A stretch of 64,000 nt of DNA from Flectobacillus roseus (GCF_030056665.1 NZ_JASHIG010000025.1); one strand, 5' to 3'. Shown: positions 8,740 to 18,565, counted from the stretch's first letter. Notes: a model not told the origin generated them from the sequence alone. Numbers and translations are program-made.

Positions 8740-8930
8740 TAGGGAAAACAAAGAATTCGATATTGATACAGCACCATTTTAAACTATTCTGATTAAATAA
8801 GACAAAGTATAAAGTGTGGAGAAGTTACGCATATTTCAATTCCACACAGTTCAATTCGAAGAAGGGAGAAGATTTTTAGGGAGGCTTACACACGTATCAG
8901 CGTAAAACTAGAGAAAGCTCGTCAGTTAAA

Positions 8931-9351
8931 CTATTTTGGACAGATAGCAAAGGCTATACCAAACGTACCTATCGAAGTAGTGAATCAGATTGCAAAAATT
9001 GTCCACTCAGAGAGCAATGCTGTGGGAAAGTTACTAATTTTAACCGGGCTGGCGAACCAGAAGATAGACAATAGTATTCACAAAGATCATTACGACCGAA
9101 TGCATGAAAAGCTTACCCAAAACAAGTCTTATGCCAAGCGAATGGTACGAATACGAAGTAAGACCGTCGAACCCGTGGTAGGGATATTTGTGAATTTTAC
9201 GAACATGAAACGAGTGAATACACGAGGTATCAAAGCCAGCAACAAACATGTATTAATGGTAAGTTTAGTTTACAACTTGCAGAAACATCTACGCTTTTTT
9301 GTAATAAAACAGACATATTTGCCCAAGTTATTGCCCTTCCTAAAGAGATAA
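8931..9351 (+). pseudogene. IS1182-type transposase remnant
   Basis: Only the C-terminal third of a DDE transposase remains. In one frame the sequence reads FWTDSKGYTKRTYR and then a cysteine-rich CKNCPLREQCCGK motif (to about 9040). After a +1 shift it continues as HYDRMHEKL, RIRSKTVEPVVGIFVNF and KRVNTRGIKASNKHVLM. These are typical of the zinc-knuckle and C-terminal catalytic parts of IS1182-family transposases. The N-terminal catalytic portion is absent and no clear terminal inverted repeats were found. It is dead, but marks past transposition next to the restriction cassette. Confidence 0.75.
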
Positions 9352-9452
9352 TTTATGTCTATATTAAAAGTGTATCAGTCGTCCTTCATAACCCTATAGA
9401 GAGCGCTTAAAGTTTGAGATTATTCTCTATTTACATAAAAAAATAGACCTCA

Positions 9453-9537
9453 TTAAATCGCTTTAAAAGAGGTCTGGATGTGTATTCTGTAGGAGCGTTT
9501 TTAGAGACATTGAGTTGTACAACAGCTACCGCTGTTG
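9453..9537. repeat. Direct repeat, left copy flanking the RM cassette
   Basis: A 40-bp block (9453-9492) is identical to 15117-15156. Diverged similarity continues for about 45 bp and ends in a small GCTGTTG hairpin. The two copies enclose the whole 9577-15084 restriction-modification block. Confidence 0.85.
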
Positions 9538-9576
9538 GGCAATCGTGCTTCTTTTAAGGAGTGTTTGGTAGATGTC

Positions 9577-10506
9577 CTAATTTACAATATCTACAAACCT
9601 TATGATTTTGTTTTCTTCCCAATTCATGATTTTAACATAAGTCCCATTATGATTTTTCGCTGATTTGTTCTCACAACCGAGACATGGTTTTTCTACTATA
9701 CGGTCATCTTCTTTGCCAAATAAAGTTTCTATTCCTTTTATAGTGACTGTCTCTGTTTTACAACTCATTGGTACTACATATTTCAAACCGTCCATTTGAA
9801 ATATGTTCCAAACGATGATTTCAGCTATCTCTTTTTGAAGCTCTGTGCTTGGCGTTTCTTTAAATTTGTCTTGATAGAAATCTATAAACGTATAGAGCAA
9901 ATTCTCTCTGGCGATGAGCAAACTATCACCTTGCCATTCATAACCATAAGAACTTTGAAAAGCGATTTTTACCCATTTTAGCCATTCATCTTGCATTTTG
10001 CAGTATTTTGATACGACACTCAGCTTTTTATCTAAAAAACCTACACGCTCTGCTAAAGGTAGTAATTCCTGTTTATCAGAAACGGGGTCATAACGAGAAA
10101 CAATAAAAGGAGCTTCGCCACAAGTGATTTCTAGTTTTAGCAATGAAACATATTCTTGCCAGTTGTTTTTTGTTACAGGCTTTTTATCACAAGCGTCATT
10201 CATTTGTTTTACAATACTTAGTGGCGTGAATACCTCTGCCTTATCTCGTGTTCTGTAAAGTTGCTCTGTTTTACTCTTCAATGCCCTTGGTTGTATTAAA
10301 CTACCTAAAGCACCTGTTATCAAATCAGTGGTAATATTTGCTGTCGGAGCAAACAATTCCCCATTAGAATCATACGAATCTGTTGCCCAAATAATATTAT
10401 TATCAGTGGTTTTGTCTTGCAAAAGAAGCTCCAGAAGGTGGTCTTTTTTTAAAAGATAATCTTCTCCTATATCTATTGTTGTAATTTCATTTTCTTGTTT
10501 CATCAT
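9577..10506 (-). CDS. Restriction-modification accessory protein (subunit M-like)
   Basis: 309 residues. The sequence contains TRDKAEVFTP, reminiscent of the entry motif of N6-adenine methyltransferases of the Eco57I/type I group, and ITCGEAPFIVSRYDP, a signature of proteins annotated as restriction endonuclease subunit M beside helicase-methyltransferase genes. No NPPY motif is present, so it is not by itself an active methyltransferase. A late CLGC motif may bind metal. It is the last gene of the minus-strand cassette, downstream of the giant RM enzyme and the broken DUF1016 gene. Its likely role is assisting modification or assembly of that enzyme; mechanism unknown. Confidence 0.6.
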   Translation of the reverse strand: MMKQENEITTIDIGEDYLLKKDHLLELLLQDKTTDNNIIWATDSYDSNGELFAPTANITTDLITGALGSLIQPRALKSKTEQLYRTRDKAEVFTPLSIVKQMNDACDKKPVTKNNWQEYVSLLKLEITCGEAPFIVSRYDPVSDKQELLPLAERVGFLDKKLSVVSKYCKMQDEWLKWVKIAFQSSYGYEWQGDSLLIARENLLYTFIDFYQDKFKETPSTELQKEIAEIIVWNIFQMDGLKYVVPMSCKTETVTIKGIETLFGKEDDRIVEKPCLGCENKSAKNHNGTYVKIMNWEENKIIRFVDIVN

Positions 10507-10515
10507 ATTCTCTTT

Positions 10516-10878
10516 TTAGACACCAAAACATTTTTCCCAAATTTGGCAGTTTGGAGTCCAACCAATTTCTGCCACCAGTGGTGGCAGAAATTGGTTGTAT
10601 TTGTAAACCTCATAAAAAGTTTTCATTCTTTAGATATTTCGAGCAGAAAAACCTCTGATACCCTGATGCTCGGTTTGTAAATCTTTGGAGAGTTGCTCCA
10701 CAACCGATTTGCCCCATTTCTCTTTTTTTACCTTTTCACTTACGGCTTTGCCTATTTCCCAATACAGCGCCATCGTTAGCTTGCTCACGGCTTTGAGCAT
10801 TTCATACCGTGCAAGCTGTATTTTTGCAAGAATTTCTTTCAAAAAAGGTTGATAATTGATAAGTTCACTATTTTCCAT
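10516..10878 (-). pseudogene. DUF1016 (YhcG-type) N-terminal fragment with in-frame stop
   Basis: Residues 1-82 (ATG at 10876-10878) match the N-terminal helical domain of DUF1016 nucleases: ALYWEIGKAV, WGKSVVEQLSKDL, GFSARNI. An in-frame TAA at 10630-10632 interrupts exactly where the family normally has an aromatic residue. The same frame continues with recognisable DUF1016 sequence (RMKTFYEVY, LPPLVAEIGW) to a second stop at 10516-10518. The C-terminal PD-(D/E)XK nuclease half is missing. The gene is therefore broken twice, unless the short N-terminal piece is retained as a DNA-binding partner of the neighbouring RM enzyme. It starts 6 bp after the RM gene. Confidence 0.75.
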
Positions 10879-10884
10879 TCTTGC

Positions 10885-13800
10885 TTATTCCATTGGTTGA
10901 ACTTTCTCCTCAATAAAATCAATTTCCTCTTGGCTTAAACCGTATTTCGCATACAACTGTTGATCTATTTCTGAAATTGTTTTTGACCAATTGATGTCGG
11001 AATTTGATGTAAAGTTTTGGAGGGGAACTTTTTGCCATTTGTCCTTTGGATTGTCTTGTGTAATTTTTAAAATACCTAGCATTGTTCTAGCAAACTTTGA
11101 TTTCACATATTTTAAACAGTTTTCTGCTTCTAATTCATTATCAAAAGCACCAATAGAAATAAAAGTTTCTGTAAACCCGATTAAGGGTGTCCCGATTAAG
11201 GGTGTACTTAGAACTTCACCTATTGCACCGGAACCATTAGCTTTTGGAAGTATTACTTTATATTTTTTAAACCCTCTTGGCTCATTAATAAAACTTCTTC
11301 TGATAAACTTGTAAACACGTTGCATATTTTCCAAACCTAAAAATTGAACATATTCATGATTATCAACAGGTTTTTTATCAAAGAAAATTATATTAGTTAA
11401 TATCTTGAAAGCACCTGAACCTACATCATTTTTATGACCTTTCGATTGTAGATTTTCTATTTCAGGAAACTCTTTAAGAGCTAATTCAGTCAATCTATAA
11501 ATTCCACGACCTGTAATACAACTTTCAATTGATTTAAAATCATCTTTATTTTCAACTTTAGATAAAATACTTTGCAGTTCTGAGTAACTTGTAAATATTC
11601 CAATTCCACCAAAGTCTTTTTGAGCATCACGATATAAAATTGCAACTCCACCTTTAATATCTGTATTTGGGAAAACAATAGACGAATTTTGTTCAAAGTA
11701 TTCTACTTTGATATGCTTATCTCGAAGCATTTTCTGATTCCATTTTTTATCAGTACTACCTGCATTAAATAAAAACCGTGCAGGTGAAATCAAACAATAT
11801 TTATCAGCAACTTTTTCAGCAAGGTCATAGAAATAATTATAAATTGCTTCATCACGAGCGGAAGTTCCACTACTTTCCTGATAAGGCGGATTTCCCACTA
11901 CAGCATCAAATTTCATATCGTTTTGTAATTTAAAAAGTTCTTGTAATTTTTCTTTGGCTTTGTCTGCCTGCGCTTCTGGAGATATGTCGTGTTGGATAAA
12001 ATTTTTGCGAGAAATAGTATTCTCCACATCAAAGCCAAAGATATAAGATTGTGTGATGCCTTGCAATATTGGTGTTGGGGCCAAACCATACACTTGGTTT
12101 TCTAAGATATGTTTCAAGCAGTCATGGTCGCTATTATATTGTTCTCTGGTGTTGGCAAATAGTTTTTTTACTATTTCGGTAATGTACATTCCCGATTTCA
12201 TATACAGGTCTATAAAGGTGCTATCGGTGCGGGTAAACAAACTGGGGTCATGTTCTTCCAGATTATTAATCATCATTTGCACCACCTTTTTCGGGGTAAA
12301 AATTTGGTTGGTTTTTTGGTTGGGTATCAACTCAAAAATATCTTCTTCAGCCGTAAAATAGTTGGCTAATTGGTCTTTTTTAAGTCTAAATTCTGCAATG
12401 GAGGCATTGAATCTGTATTTGTTAAATACACCTTGAAAGGTTTTTCTTTCGCCGTTTTCTTCATAGTCAAAACCATCACGGAGTTTATGAAATTCTTCTT
12501 TGGTGATACTGGTGAGTTCAAGGAAATTATTGTCGTCAATTTCTAAGTCAAAATTATCAATAGTAATTTCGTCCTTCGAATCATTTGCCATGATAAACAT
12601 AGGAATAGTACGAGTGAAAGAACGCAAACGATCTCTTATTTCGTCTTCTTTGGTTTTCTGCACTTTTTCTACCTTTTCATCTTCTTTTTGCGTGACTTTA
12701 TTCGCTACAAAATCCAATTCAATGGTATCAATCAATTTTTGTTTCAGCGCCTTGCTGTCTTTTACTTCGGCATTGTTGTATTCCTCTGCTATCTGTTTTA
12801 CTTTTTCTTCAATTTGCTTGCTTACTTCCTTGGTTTCGGCTTGGGTAGCTTTATAGACTTCTTTGTATTTGGCAATCAGGGGTTCTGCTACCACACTCAC
12901 CTTTTCAATTAATTCATTTTGAGAAATTTGTTCACTATTTTGTGCGAGTAAATTATCCACCACTCGTTCGGTATTGGTTCTAAATATTTTCTCCCCTAGA
13001 ATAATTTCAGTGTTGGTATTTATTTCTTTGGTTTTGTTGTTGTTTATAGCTTTGGCATTGTCTAAATCAATTGTATTTTTTGCTTTTTGAACTCGCTTAT
13101 TTTGTTCTTCGGGCAATTTGTTCAAAATTTCCTCTACCTCTTTAGGAAAGTTGAAAACACCCTTTAAGCTATCATTAAACAAGAGATTGGTCATAAAACG
13201 AGCTTGCACAATCTCTGTTGCTGCCAAAGCATTAGGGAATGTTAGCACCTTGTTGGCATCCAGTTCAATCATTTCCCCATTCACATCTTCTGAAATTACA
13301 GGAAAGAAGTTTAGAAGCTCTTTAATATTTTCTTCTCTGTCTTTTTCTGTGATTTCTCCTTTGACTGCTTTTGGATTTAAGCCATTAGCGAACTGATCAT
13401 AAATTTCAAGTACACGAGTAGGAGCAAAATCAAAAAGGTAAGCAGATTTTTTAAAATACAACTCGCCATTTCTCAATTCCTTAAAAGGGTTTTGAGCTCG
13501 AAAAGCCGCTTGCATATACAATGAAGGCGTTTTAATATCAGTAAGCATCAAAACGGCTGTCCATTCTTTAATAGTAACTCCTGTAGTTAATTGTCCGCAA
13601 GAAAGGGTGATAGTTTTATCATTTTCAGCAATAGCTGTTTTTACTTTTTGAAAAGAAGACTCGTTTCCTTTAAAATCGTTTTCTTCTTCTTCAAAACTTC
13701 TTCCGTCACCCGCTGCAACAATTACTTTATAATCTTTAAAAACAGGATCTTCCTTGAGTAGTTTTTCTAGAGCTTTTACAGAATCTACTCTATTGCCTAC

Positions 13801-15084
13801 ATACCAAAATGTGTGTTTTAGTTCTTTCCTAAGTTCTGGCGTGGAGAAAGGATATTTTTTGTTTGTTGAAAGATTTTTTAAAAACTCCTTTACGTCATCT
13901 TCGTGAACAAACTTTTTGTCTTTCGCTCTAAAAAACTCATTTAAGTCAAAAGCATAATCACGTGTTTCATTGTCAATTTCAATCCCCTCATTCACTTCAT
14001 CCGTAATCATTTGGGAAATACGATAAGTAAACAGTTTTAGGTCGGGTAAATCAGAATGTTCTCCGGTTTCTCCATCTTCAAGCTCTATTTGTTTGATTTT
14101 TTGCTCATCTATATAAGTCCAATTGTAAATGGCTTCTTTGGGAAATTTCTCATTAGCCAATGCTTTGAATGGAGTTCCCGATAGATGAAGTGTGTGTTTA
14201 CGTTTAATTACATCAAAAGCGGCATCTGTTCTTCCTGTATCTACTCCTTCGTGTGCTTCATCAATAATTAACAAGTCCCATTCCAAATCAGCTACCCAGC
14301 GTAATTTATCGTAATTGCCTCCAAAGTATTTAGAACCTTTGAGGTCTTGTAAAGAAAGAAATGTAATAAGAGGTTTGATGGGTTTTATAGCAATATGCTG
14401 TTCTCTTGTAAGGGTAGCTCTATTCTTTAAAGAAGAAGTCTCTGATATAAAATTATATCCGTCAACAAACATTTCAAAATCATCAAACCAAGAATTGGCA
14501 ATGGCAGGCCTATTAGTTACTATAATTACTTTTGTAGCATTTAATCGCTTTGCTAAATCATAACTTGCAAGGGTTTTACCAAATCGAGGCTTGGCATTCC
14601 AAAGAAATTCGCCTTTTTCGTTTTTTTCAAAATAATCAACCGCTTTTTTTACGGCTTCATCTTGTTCAAAACGCAGCGTATATTCTTGCTTTTCATTATT
14701 TTTTTGAAGTGCTAAAAAGCCTTCTTTGCGGAATAAATCAAATAAGTCTTTGGACTTGAGCGGTTCACCATTAAAGTAGAACCATTCTTGACCTAGATCC
14801 CATTTTCTTTCAACGCCTTTCTTTTCAAGAAATTTGTGGAATAATTTGTCAATAAAGCTTTCTTTACTATCCTTAAAAAAAGCAGGCGCACTCCAAAGTA
14901 ATTCATAATTTAATCTGAAAGCAGCTGTTTTTACCTGTTGTAGTATTCTATCGTGTACATTTTTCTGCTCTGTATATCCAATTTTTTGTGAGCCTTCATT
15001 TGGCTTTAATTCAGGAAGTATGTAGGAATATATCTGCGGATATACAACTTTATATGACTTTATATTTTGTGTTATGTTGCTCAT
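10885..15084 (-). CDS. Single-chain restriction-modification enzyme (GIY-YIG-like, SF2 helicase, Eco57I methyltransferase)
   Basis: 1399 residues. The N-terminus (about 15-55: YSYILPEL, KIGYTEQKNVHDRI) resembles a T5orf172/GIY-YIG nuclease domain. An SF2 helicase follows, with Walker A KPRFGKT (165-171), DEAH (275-278) and SGT motif III (302-304). A long helical linker leads to an Eco57I-type N6-adenine methyltransferase, with motif I-like DLYMKSG and catalytic NPPY at 1065-1068. A C-terminal target-recognition-like region ends the chain. One polypeptide thus appears to combine cleavage, translocation and methylation. The start ATG is followed by a clear N-terminal domain. The cassette lies between direct repeats and next to a transposase remnant, suggesting it moved as a unit. 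Confidence 0.85.
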   Translation of the reverse strand: MSNITQNIKSYKVVYPQIYSYILPELKPNEGSQKIGYTEQKNVHDRILQQVKTAAFRLNYELLWSAPAFFKDSKESFIDKLFHKFLEKKGVERKWDLGQEWFYFNGEPLKSKDLFDLFRKEGFLALQKNNEKQEYTLRFEQDEAVKKAVDYFEKNEKGEFLWNAKPRFGKTLASYDLAKRLNATKVIIVTNRPAIANSWFDDFEMFVDGYNFISETSSLKNRATLTREQHIAIKPIKPLITFLSLQDLKGSKYFGGNYDKLRWVADLEWDLLIIDEAHEGVDTGRTDAAFDVIKRKHTLHLSGTPFKALANEKFPKEAIYNWTYIDEQKIKQIELEDGETGEHSDLPDLKLFTYRISQMITDEVNEGIEIDNETRDYAFDLNEFFRAKDKKFVHEDDVKEFLKNLSTNKKYPFSTPELRKELKHTFWYVGNRVDSVKALEKLLKEDPVFKDYKVIVAAGDGRSFEEEENDFKGNESSFQKVKTAIAENDKTITLSCGQLTTGVTIKEWTAVLMLTDIKTPSLYMQAAFRAQNPFKELRNGELYFKKSAYLFDFAPTRVLEIYDQFANGLNPKAVKGEITEKDREENIKELLNFFPVISEDVNGEMIELDANKVLTFPNALAATEIVQARFMTNLLFNDSLKGVFNFPKEVEEILNKLPEEQNKRVQKAKNTIDLDNAKAINNNKTKEINTNTEIILGEKIFRTNTERVVDNLLAQNSEQISQNELIEKVSVVAEPLIAKYKEVYKATQAETKEVSKQIEEKVKQIAEEYNNAEVKDSKALKQKLIDTIELDFVANKVTQKEDEKVEKVQKTKEDEIRDRLRSFTRTIPMFIMANDSKDEITIDNFDLEIDDNNFLELTSITKEEFHKLRDGFDYEENGERKTFQGVFNKYRFNASIAEFRLKKDQLANYFTAEEDIFELIPNQKTNQIFTPKKVVQMMINNLEEHDPSLFTRTDSTFIDLYMKSGMYITEIVKKLFANTREQYNSDHDCLKHILENQVYGLAPTPILQGITQSYIFGFDVENTISRKNFIQHDISPEAQADKAKEKLQELFKLQNDMKFDAVVGNPPYQESSGTSARDEAIYNYFYDLAEKVADKYCLISPARFLFNAGSTDKKWNQKMLRDKHIKVEYFEQNSSIVFPNTDIKGGVAILYRDAQKDFGGIGIFTSYSELQSILSKVENKDDFKSIESCITGRGIYRLTELALKEFPEIENLQSKGHKNDVGSGAFKILTNIIFFDKKPVDNHEYVQFLGLENMQRVYKFIRRSFINEPRGFKKYKVILPKANGSGAIGEVLSTPLIGTPLIGFTETFISIGAFDNELEAENCLKYVKSKFARTMLGILKITQDNPKDKWQKVPLQNFTSNSDINWSKTISEIDQQLYAKYGLSQEEIDFIEEKVQPME

Positions 15085-15116
15085 TGTGTCACTATCTATT
15101 TAAAAAACAGAGCTCC

Positions 15117-15202
15117 TTAAATCGCTTTAAAAGAGGTCTGGATGTGTATTCTGTAGAGGCGTTTTTAGAGAAAATGAGTTATGTAACAGCTAACCTTGTT
15201 AG
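15117..15202. repeat. Direct repeat, right copy flanking the RM cassette
   Basis: 15117-15156 is identical to 9453-9492. Weaker similarity continues and ends in the tight palindrome GCTAACCTTGTTAGC. It sits about 30 bp upstream of the RM gene start. Confidence 0.85.
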
Positions 15203-15235
15203 CCGTTCGTCCTTAATTTATACAGATTGCTTTCA

Positions 15236-16039
15236 TTAATGTCTAGATGTTTGTAAATGACGACCGATATAGCCAATATAAATTTTATAGTTTTCAGGAA
15301 AAAAATGAAATCTTAGATTGCCAGTCTTAATGTGCAACTCAAAACATTCTCGCCTTCCATCTGGCAAACTAAATAATCGCTGATTGACAAGTTCCCGTCG
15401 TTGCATTGTAGAACTTGATTCAGGTGAAATATTCAAAGCAGCATTATTGTTTGCATCTATATAGTTGAAATTACCATCATTCCAATTGTTTACAGCATAA
15501 TTGTCAAGTTCGCGAATCTTATTAATAATCTGTTGAAGATATGTGCCACCAATTGTATGTATTTGTGCTTCAACATTCTCACATAAAACAACCCTAGAAA
15601 AAAGGTCTTCTCGTCTCTCCCAAAAAGTCTGTGGAGTAAGTTCCCAGTAGTTGTTTCTAATGAAAGCCTTGTAAGATGCTAAGTCAGCAATACAGGAAGC
15701 TGCAGGAATATCCTGAAAATTTATTCCGTAAAAAGCATTGTATATTCTATATCTGTTATTGAACTCGTCTATAGTATTGATTGGATCTTCAACAGAAGTA
15801 ATTTGTTGTAATAAATGGGGAAGGACTTGTATTGAAAATTGTTTGTCCTGAAATTTTGAAAAAATAACTTCTGCAAATGTCCCGTCAGCAACTACGATGT
15901 CCCAAAGTGAATCGTGTTTTAAGAATTCCTCGTTGTCGTTACGATCAGAAAATAAAGTTTGCAATGTTTGTAGATTATCTTCTAATACATCTGTTGCAGC
16001 ATTTTCATAGCTTGGATTAAATACATAATAATTAAACAT
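15236..16039 (-). CDS. Unknown third component of DUF262/DUF3696 operon
   Basis: 267 residues, overlapping the upstream ATPase gene by 8 bp, so translation is coupled. I do not recognise a catalytic motif with certainty. The protein has an acidic N-terminus (YVFNPSYENAATDVLEDNL) and a central WERREDLF segment. Its C-terminal segment, CFELHIKTGNLRFHFFP followed by KIYIGYIGRHL, is charged and histidine-rich and could be a nuclease core or a DNA-end-binding fold. It is the most distal gene of the three-gene module. Given the module context it may be the effector; that is inference. Confidence 0.6.
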   Translation of the reverse strand: MFNYYVFNPSYENAATDVLEDNLQTLQTLFSDRNDNEEFLKHDSLWDIVVADGTFAEVIFSKFQDKQFSIQVLPHLLQQITSVEDPINTIDEFNNRYRIYNAFYGINFQDIPAASCIADLASYKAFIRNNYWELTPQTFWERREDLFSRVVLCENVEAQIHTIGGTYLQQIINKIRELDNYAVNNWNDGNFNYIDANNNAALNISPESSSTMQRRELVNQRLFSLPDGRRECFELHIKTGNLRFHFFPENYKIYIGYIGRHLQTSRH

Positions 16040-17195
16040 TCTTTCTCAATCGTATTAAGTGTGAATAATCGAGTTGTGTCTGGTCAAAAAAACCTTTTGG
16101 CCAATCTGTCAATTCTCCTTTTTCTTTTAATTTTATAGATTGAACTTCTGGTTGTGTGCTGTTCTCCTGATGACTTAAAAAGTTTATAGTTACCAATTCA
16201 TTGTTAATCTTCTTTTCTGCAACTGCAATTTGGATACCATTGATTATATGGTCACTATGTGTCTCAACAACAATCTTGACTCCAGAATTTGCCATAATAC
16301 CAAGGAAAAATCCCATTTTAGATTGTGCCCTAGGGTGTAAGTGTGCTTCAGGGTTTTCAATTATTAAGAAAGTACCTTTTTTAGCTAAAAGACAAGACAC
16401 AATAATGGGTAATGAGTAACTAATACCAAATCCAGTGTTTGTTGGAAATAATGGTTTACCCTTTGAAAATGAATTCTCTATTGCGATTCTTGCAGTGTGT
16501 GTATCGCTATCTTTTACAGGAACAATTGTTACACCATCAATAATGTAGCTTAGCCAAGCATTAACATGATGTTGAAATTTACTTCCTTTTAAAAATCCTG
16601 GGGTTGACAAGACCCGTTTGCTATCAATCTGAAATTTGCTCTCAGTTTCTAATGAATCTAAGTCTGCAATTATTTGAGCTGTAAACTCTCCCTTAAACCC
16701 AACATTAGGATAATCATAGAATTTTATTCCCTGGTTAATGCGTGGCCCTATCCTTTCTGCATTTAGGTAGTAAAACTCCTGAAACATCAGAGGATTGTCT
16801 GGATACTTGAAATCCTTCTTTATTAACTGGGAAGGTGTTATCCATAATTCATTTAAGTTGTTTGTTGAATATTTTACAATTACACCATTCTCGGACTTAC
16901 TTAAGCCAAGTTCAATTTCTGTTTTTTTGAATTCGGAAGGCAAAACATTTAAGCTATTACCTAATCCTAAACAGTATACTTCATTTAGTTCTATGTTTAA
17001 ATTGTTTGTGACATTATATTCAAAATGGTCTACTTTCCATTCACTACAGTGTTCAATGGTTCTTCTTAATAAAAGTAAAGCCTGAATTACAGTACTTTTA
17101 CCGTTACCATTACCACCAGCAAAAACCGTTAAATCATTTATCGGAACCTCAATGTCGTAAAAGCACTTAAAGTTTTTTATACTTAATGTAATCAT
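16032..17195 (-). CDS. AAA/OLD-like ATPase with DUF3696
   Basis: 387 residues. Walker A is GNGNGKST (28-35), in the context IKNFKCFYDIEVPINDLTVFAG that is typical of ABC/OLD-type ATPases. A Walker B/signature IIENPEAHLHPRAQSKMG and the H-loop VVETHSDHIINGI follow. The C-terminus (GELTDWPKGFFDQ) matches the DUF3696 tail. Such ATPases sense or clamp DNA and license partner nucleases. The gene lies 2 bp downstream of the DUF262 gene and overlaps the next gene by 8 bp, so all three form one operon. The set resembles the Menshen anti-phage module as I remember it; this could not be checked. Confidence 0.85.
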   Translation of the reverse strand: MITLSIKNFKCFYDIEVPINDLTVFAGGNGNGKSTVIQALLLLRRTIEHCSEWKVDHFEYNVTNNLNIELNEVYCLGLGNSLNVLPSEFKKTEIELGLSKSENGVIVKYSTNNLNELWITPSQLIKKDFKYPDNPLMFQEFYYLNAERIGPRINQGIKFYDYPNVGFKGEFTAQIIADLDSLETESKFQIDSKRVLSTPGFLKGSKFQHHVNAWLSYIIDGVTIVPVKDSDTHTARIAIENSFSKGKPLFPTNTGFGISYSLPIIVSCLLAKKGTFLIIENPEAHLHPRAQSKMGFFLGIMANSGVKIVVETHSDHIINGIQIAVAEKKINNELVTINFLSHQENSTQPEVQSIKLKEKGELTDWPKGFFDQTQLDYSHLIRLRKNV

Positions 17196-17197
17196 TG

Positions 17198-18565
17198 TTA
17201 ATATTTGATGTTTGTTTTGAATAATTCATTAAGGGCATTAAAAGTGTAATGCAAATTGGCTTTAGCATTAGTTCCGTATGACAGGAAGGAAATTAATTGC
17301 TTGTCATTTTCTATCTTTTCCGCAATCAAACTAGTCAATGAATTAGCTGCATTTTTCTCTATCACAAGTTTATTGTTGTAATCTGCTAAGAGAACGGCAG
17401 AACAAACAAATAGTGCTTTATTAATTAATTGTTTATACGAATCAGGCTGAATATCCTTTGTTTGAATTTTTCTGAATGAGTATTTTCTCCCTATCAGATA
17501 TTCAGCATTTTTCATTGAGTTTGAAAACTTCTGAATGTATTTATTGAAATATTGTAATGGGTTCTTGATGTTATTGTCAGTATATTCATCTAGAACCAAT
17601 TCCATGTAACCATTATAGTCGTCAATGTTCTTACTTTTCTCATAGAGTTGGTAGAAATACAAGAATCTTAATGCAACTTCTTGGTCTTCCATTCGAGCGC
17701 TCTTGATACTTTTATCAGTAGCTGTTTTAAACTCTTCCAATGCAGTCATTCCTTTTAGTGCTTCTCTTAAACCTTTTCCCATTAAGCAATTTCTTATTTC
17801 TTGATTGTTTAATGGTCTACCACCTGTGTTAATTCTACGGAAGATGTCATATTTTACCTTTGGAGGTGAAGATGGATCAATTATATTGGCTGAAATTGAT
17901 GTGAGGTCAAACCATTTCAGATACTTAGTATCAAGTCCTTTCTTGTTTCCTTTAGATTCGTAATATCTCCCTTCGCAAGAATCATTCAAGTATTGTAAAT
18001 CTCGCAATGGGAATTTATTGTCCATGAATTCTTTAATAGTTGAGATTCGCTGTAAACCATCAACAACAGAAAGATTACCTTCATTGTCTTCGGCAAAATA
18101 AAACATTGGTAAAGGGATTCTTAATAGAATTGATTCAATCAATCTTGATTTTTGAAAGCTATTCCAAACTAAATTTCTCTGGAAATCAGGGTTAAGGTCT
18201 ATGCTTTCATTATCAATCATCTTGCTTAGAATTGATACAGCTATTTTATCCGACCTTACTTTAATTTTATCTGGGTCGTAAGGATTAATGTCTGTTGTAT
18301 CTGTTTCATTGAAAGTGTCTGCACCTGACTTCTCTATCGCAATTATTTCATAGAAAACATTGTCTAATTTATTTTCAATTATTTCTGTATCGTCCAGAAT
18401 GCGAGTGTCTTTAACCAAAACAGCAAGGTTAGTGCCTACTAATTCTACTTCCATCCAAACAAATTTGTTGGAATCTACAAGTTGATATATGGTTCCCGAA
18501 CCTTCTTTCTTTATGACTGAAAGACTTACTAACAAATCGTTTTCTATGTTGAATTCTATTATCAT
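17198..18565 (-). CDS. DUF262 (GmrS/ParB-like) protein
   Basis: 455 residues. After about 100 N-terminal residues of unknown fold, a DUF262 domain begins: DLNPDFQRNLVW (123-134), the helix SRLIESILLRIPLPMFYF, and VDGLQRIST, in which DGLQR (169-173) is the nucleotide-binding signature (usually DGQQR). RRINTGGRPLNNQEIRNCLMG is also characteristic. DUF262 is a ParB/sulfiredoxin-like NTPase fold found in GmrSD-type restriction of modified DNA and other defence modules. The separate nuclease DUF1524 domain is not evident. It is the first gene of the operon, with the palindromic intergenic element upstream. Confidence 0.8.
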   Translation of the reverse strand: MIIEFNIENDLLVSLSVIKKEGSGTIYQLVDSNKFVWMEVELVGTNLAVLVKDTRILDDTEIIENKLDNVFYEIIAIEKSGADTFNETDTTDINPYDPDKIKVRSDKIAVSILSKMIDNESIDLNPDFQRNLVWNSFQKSRLIESILLRIPLPMFYFAEDNEGNLSVVDGLQRISTIKEFMDNKFPLRDLQYLNDSCEGRYYESKGNKKGLDTKYLKWFDLTSISANIIDPSSPPKVKYDIFRRINTGGRPLNNQEIRNCLMGKGLREALKGMTALEEFKTATDKSIKSARMEDQEVALRFLYFYQLYEKSKNIDDYNGYMELVLDEYTDNNIKNPLQYFNKYIQKFSNSMKNAEYLIGRKYSFRKIQTKDIQPDSYKQLINKALFVCSAVLLADYNNKLVIEKNAANSLTSLIAEKIENDKQLISFLSYGTNAKANLHYTFNALNELFKTNIKY

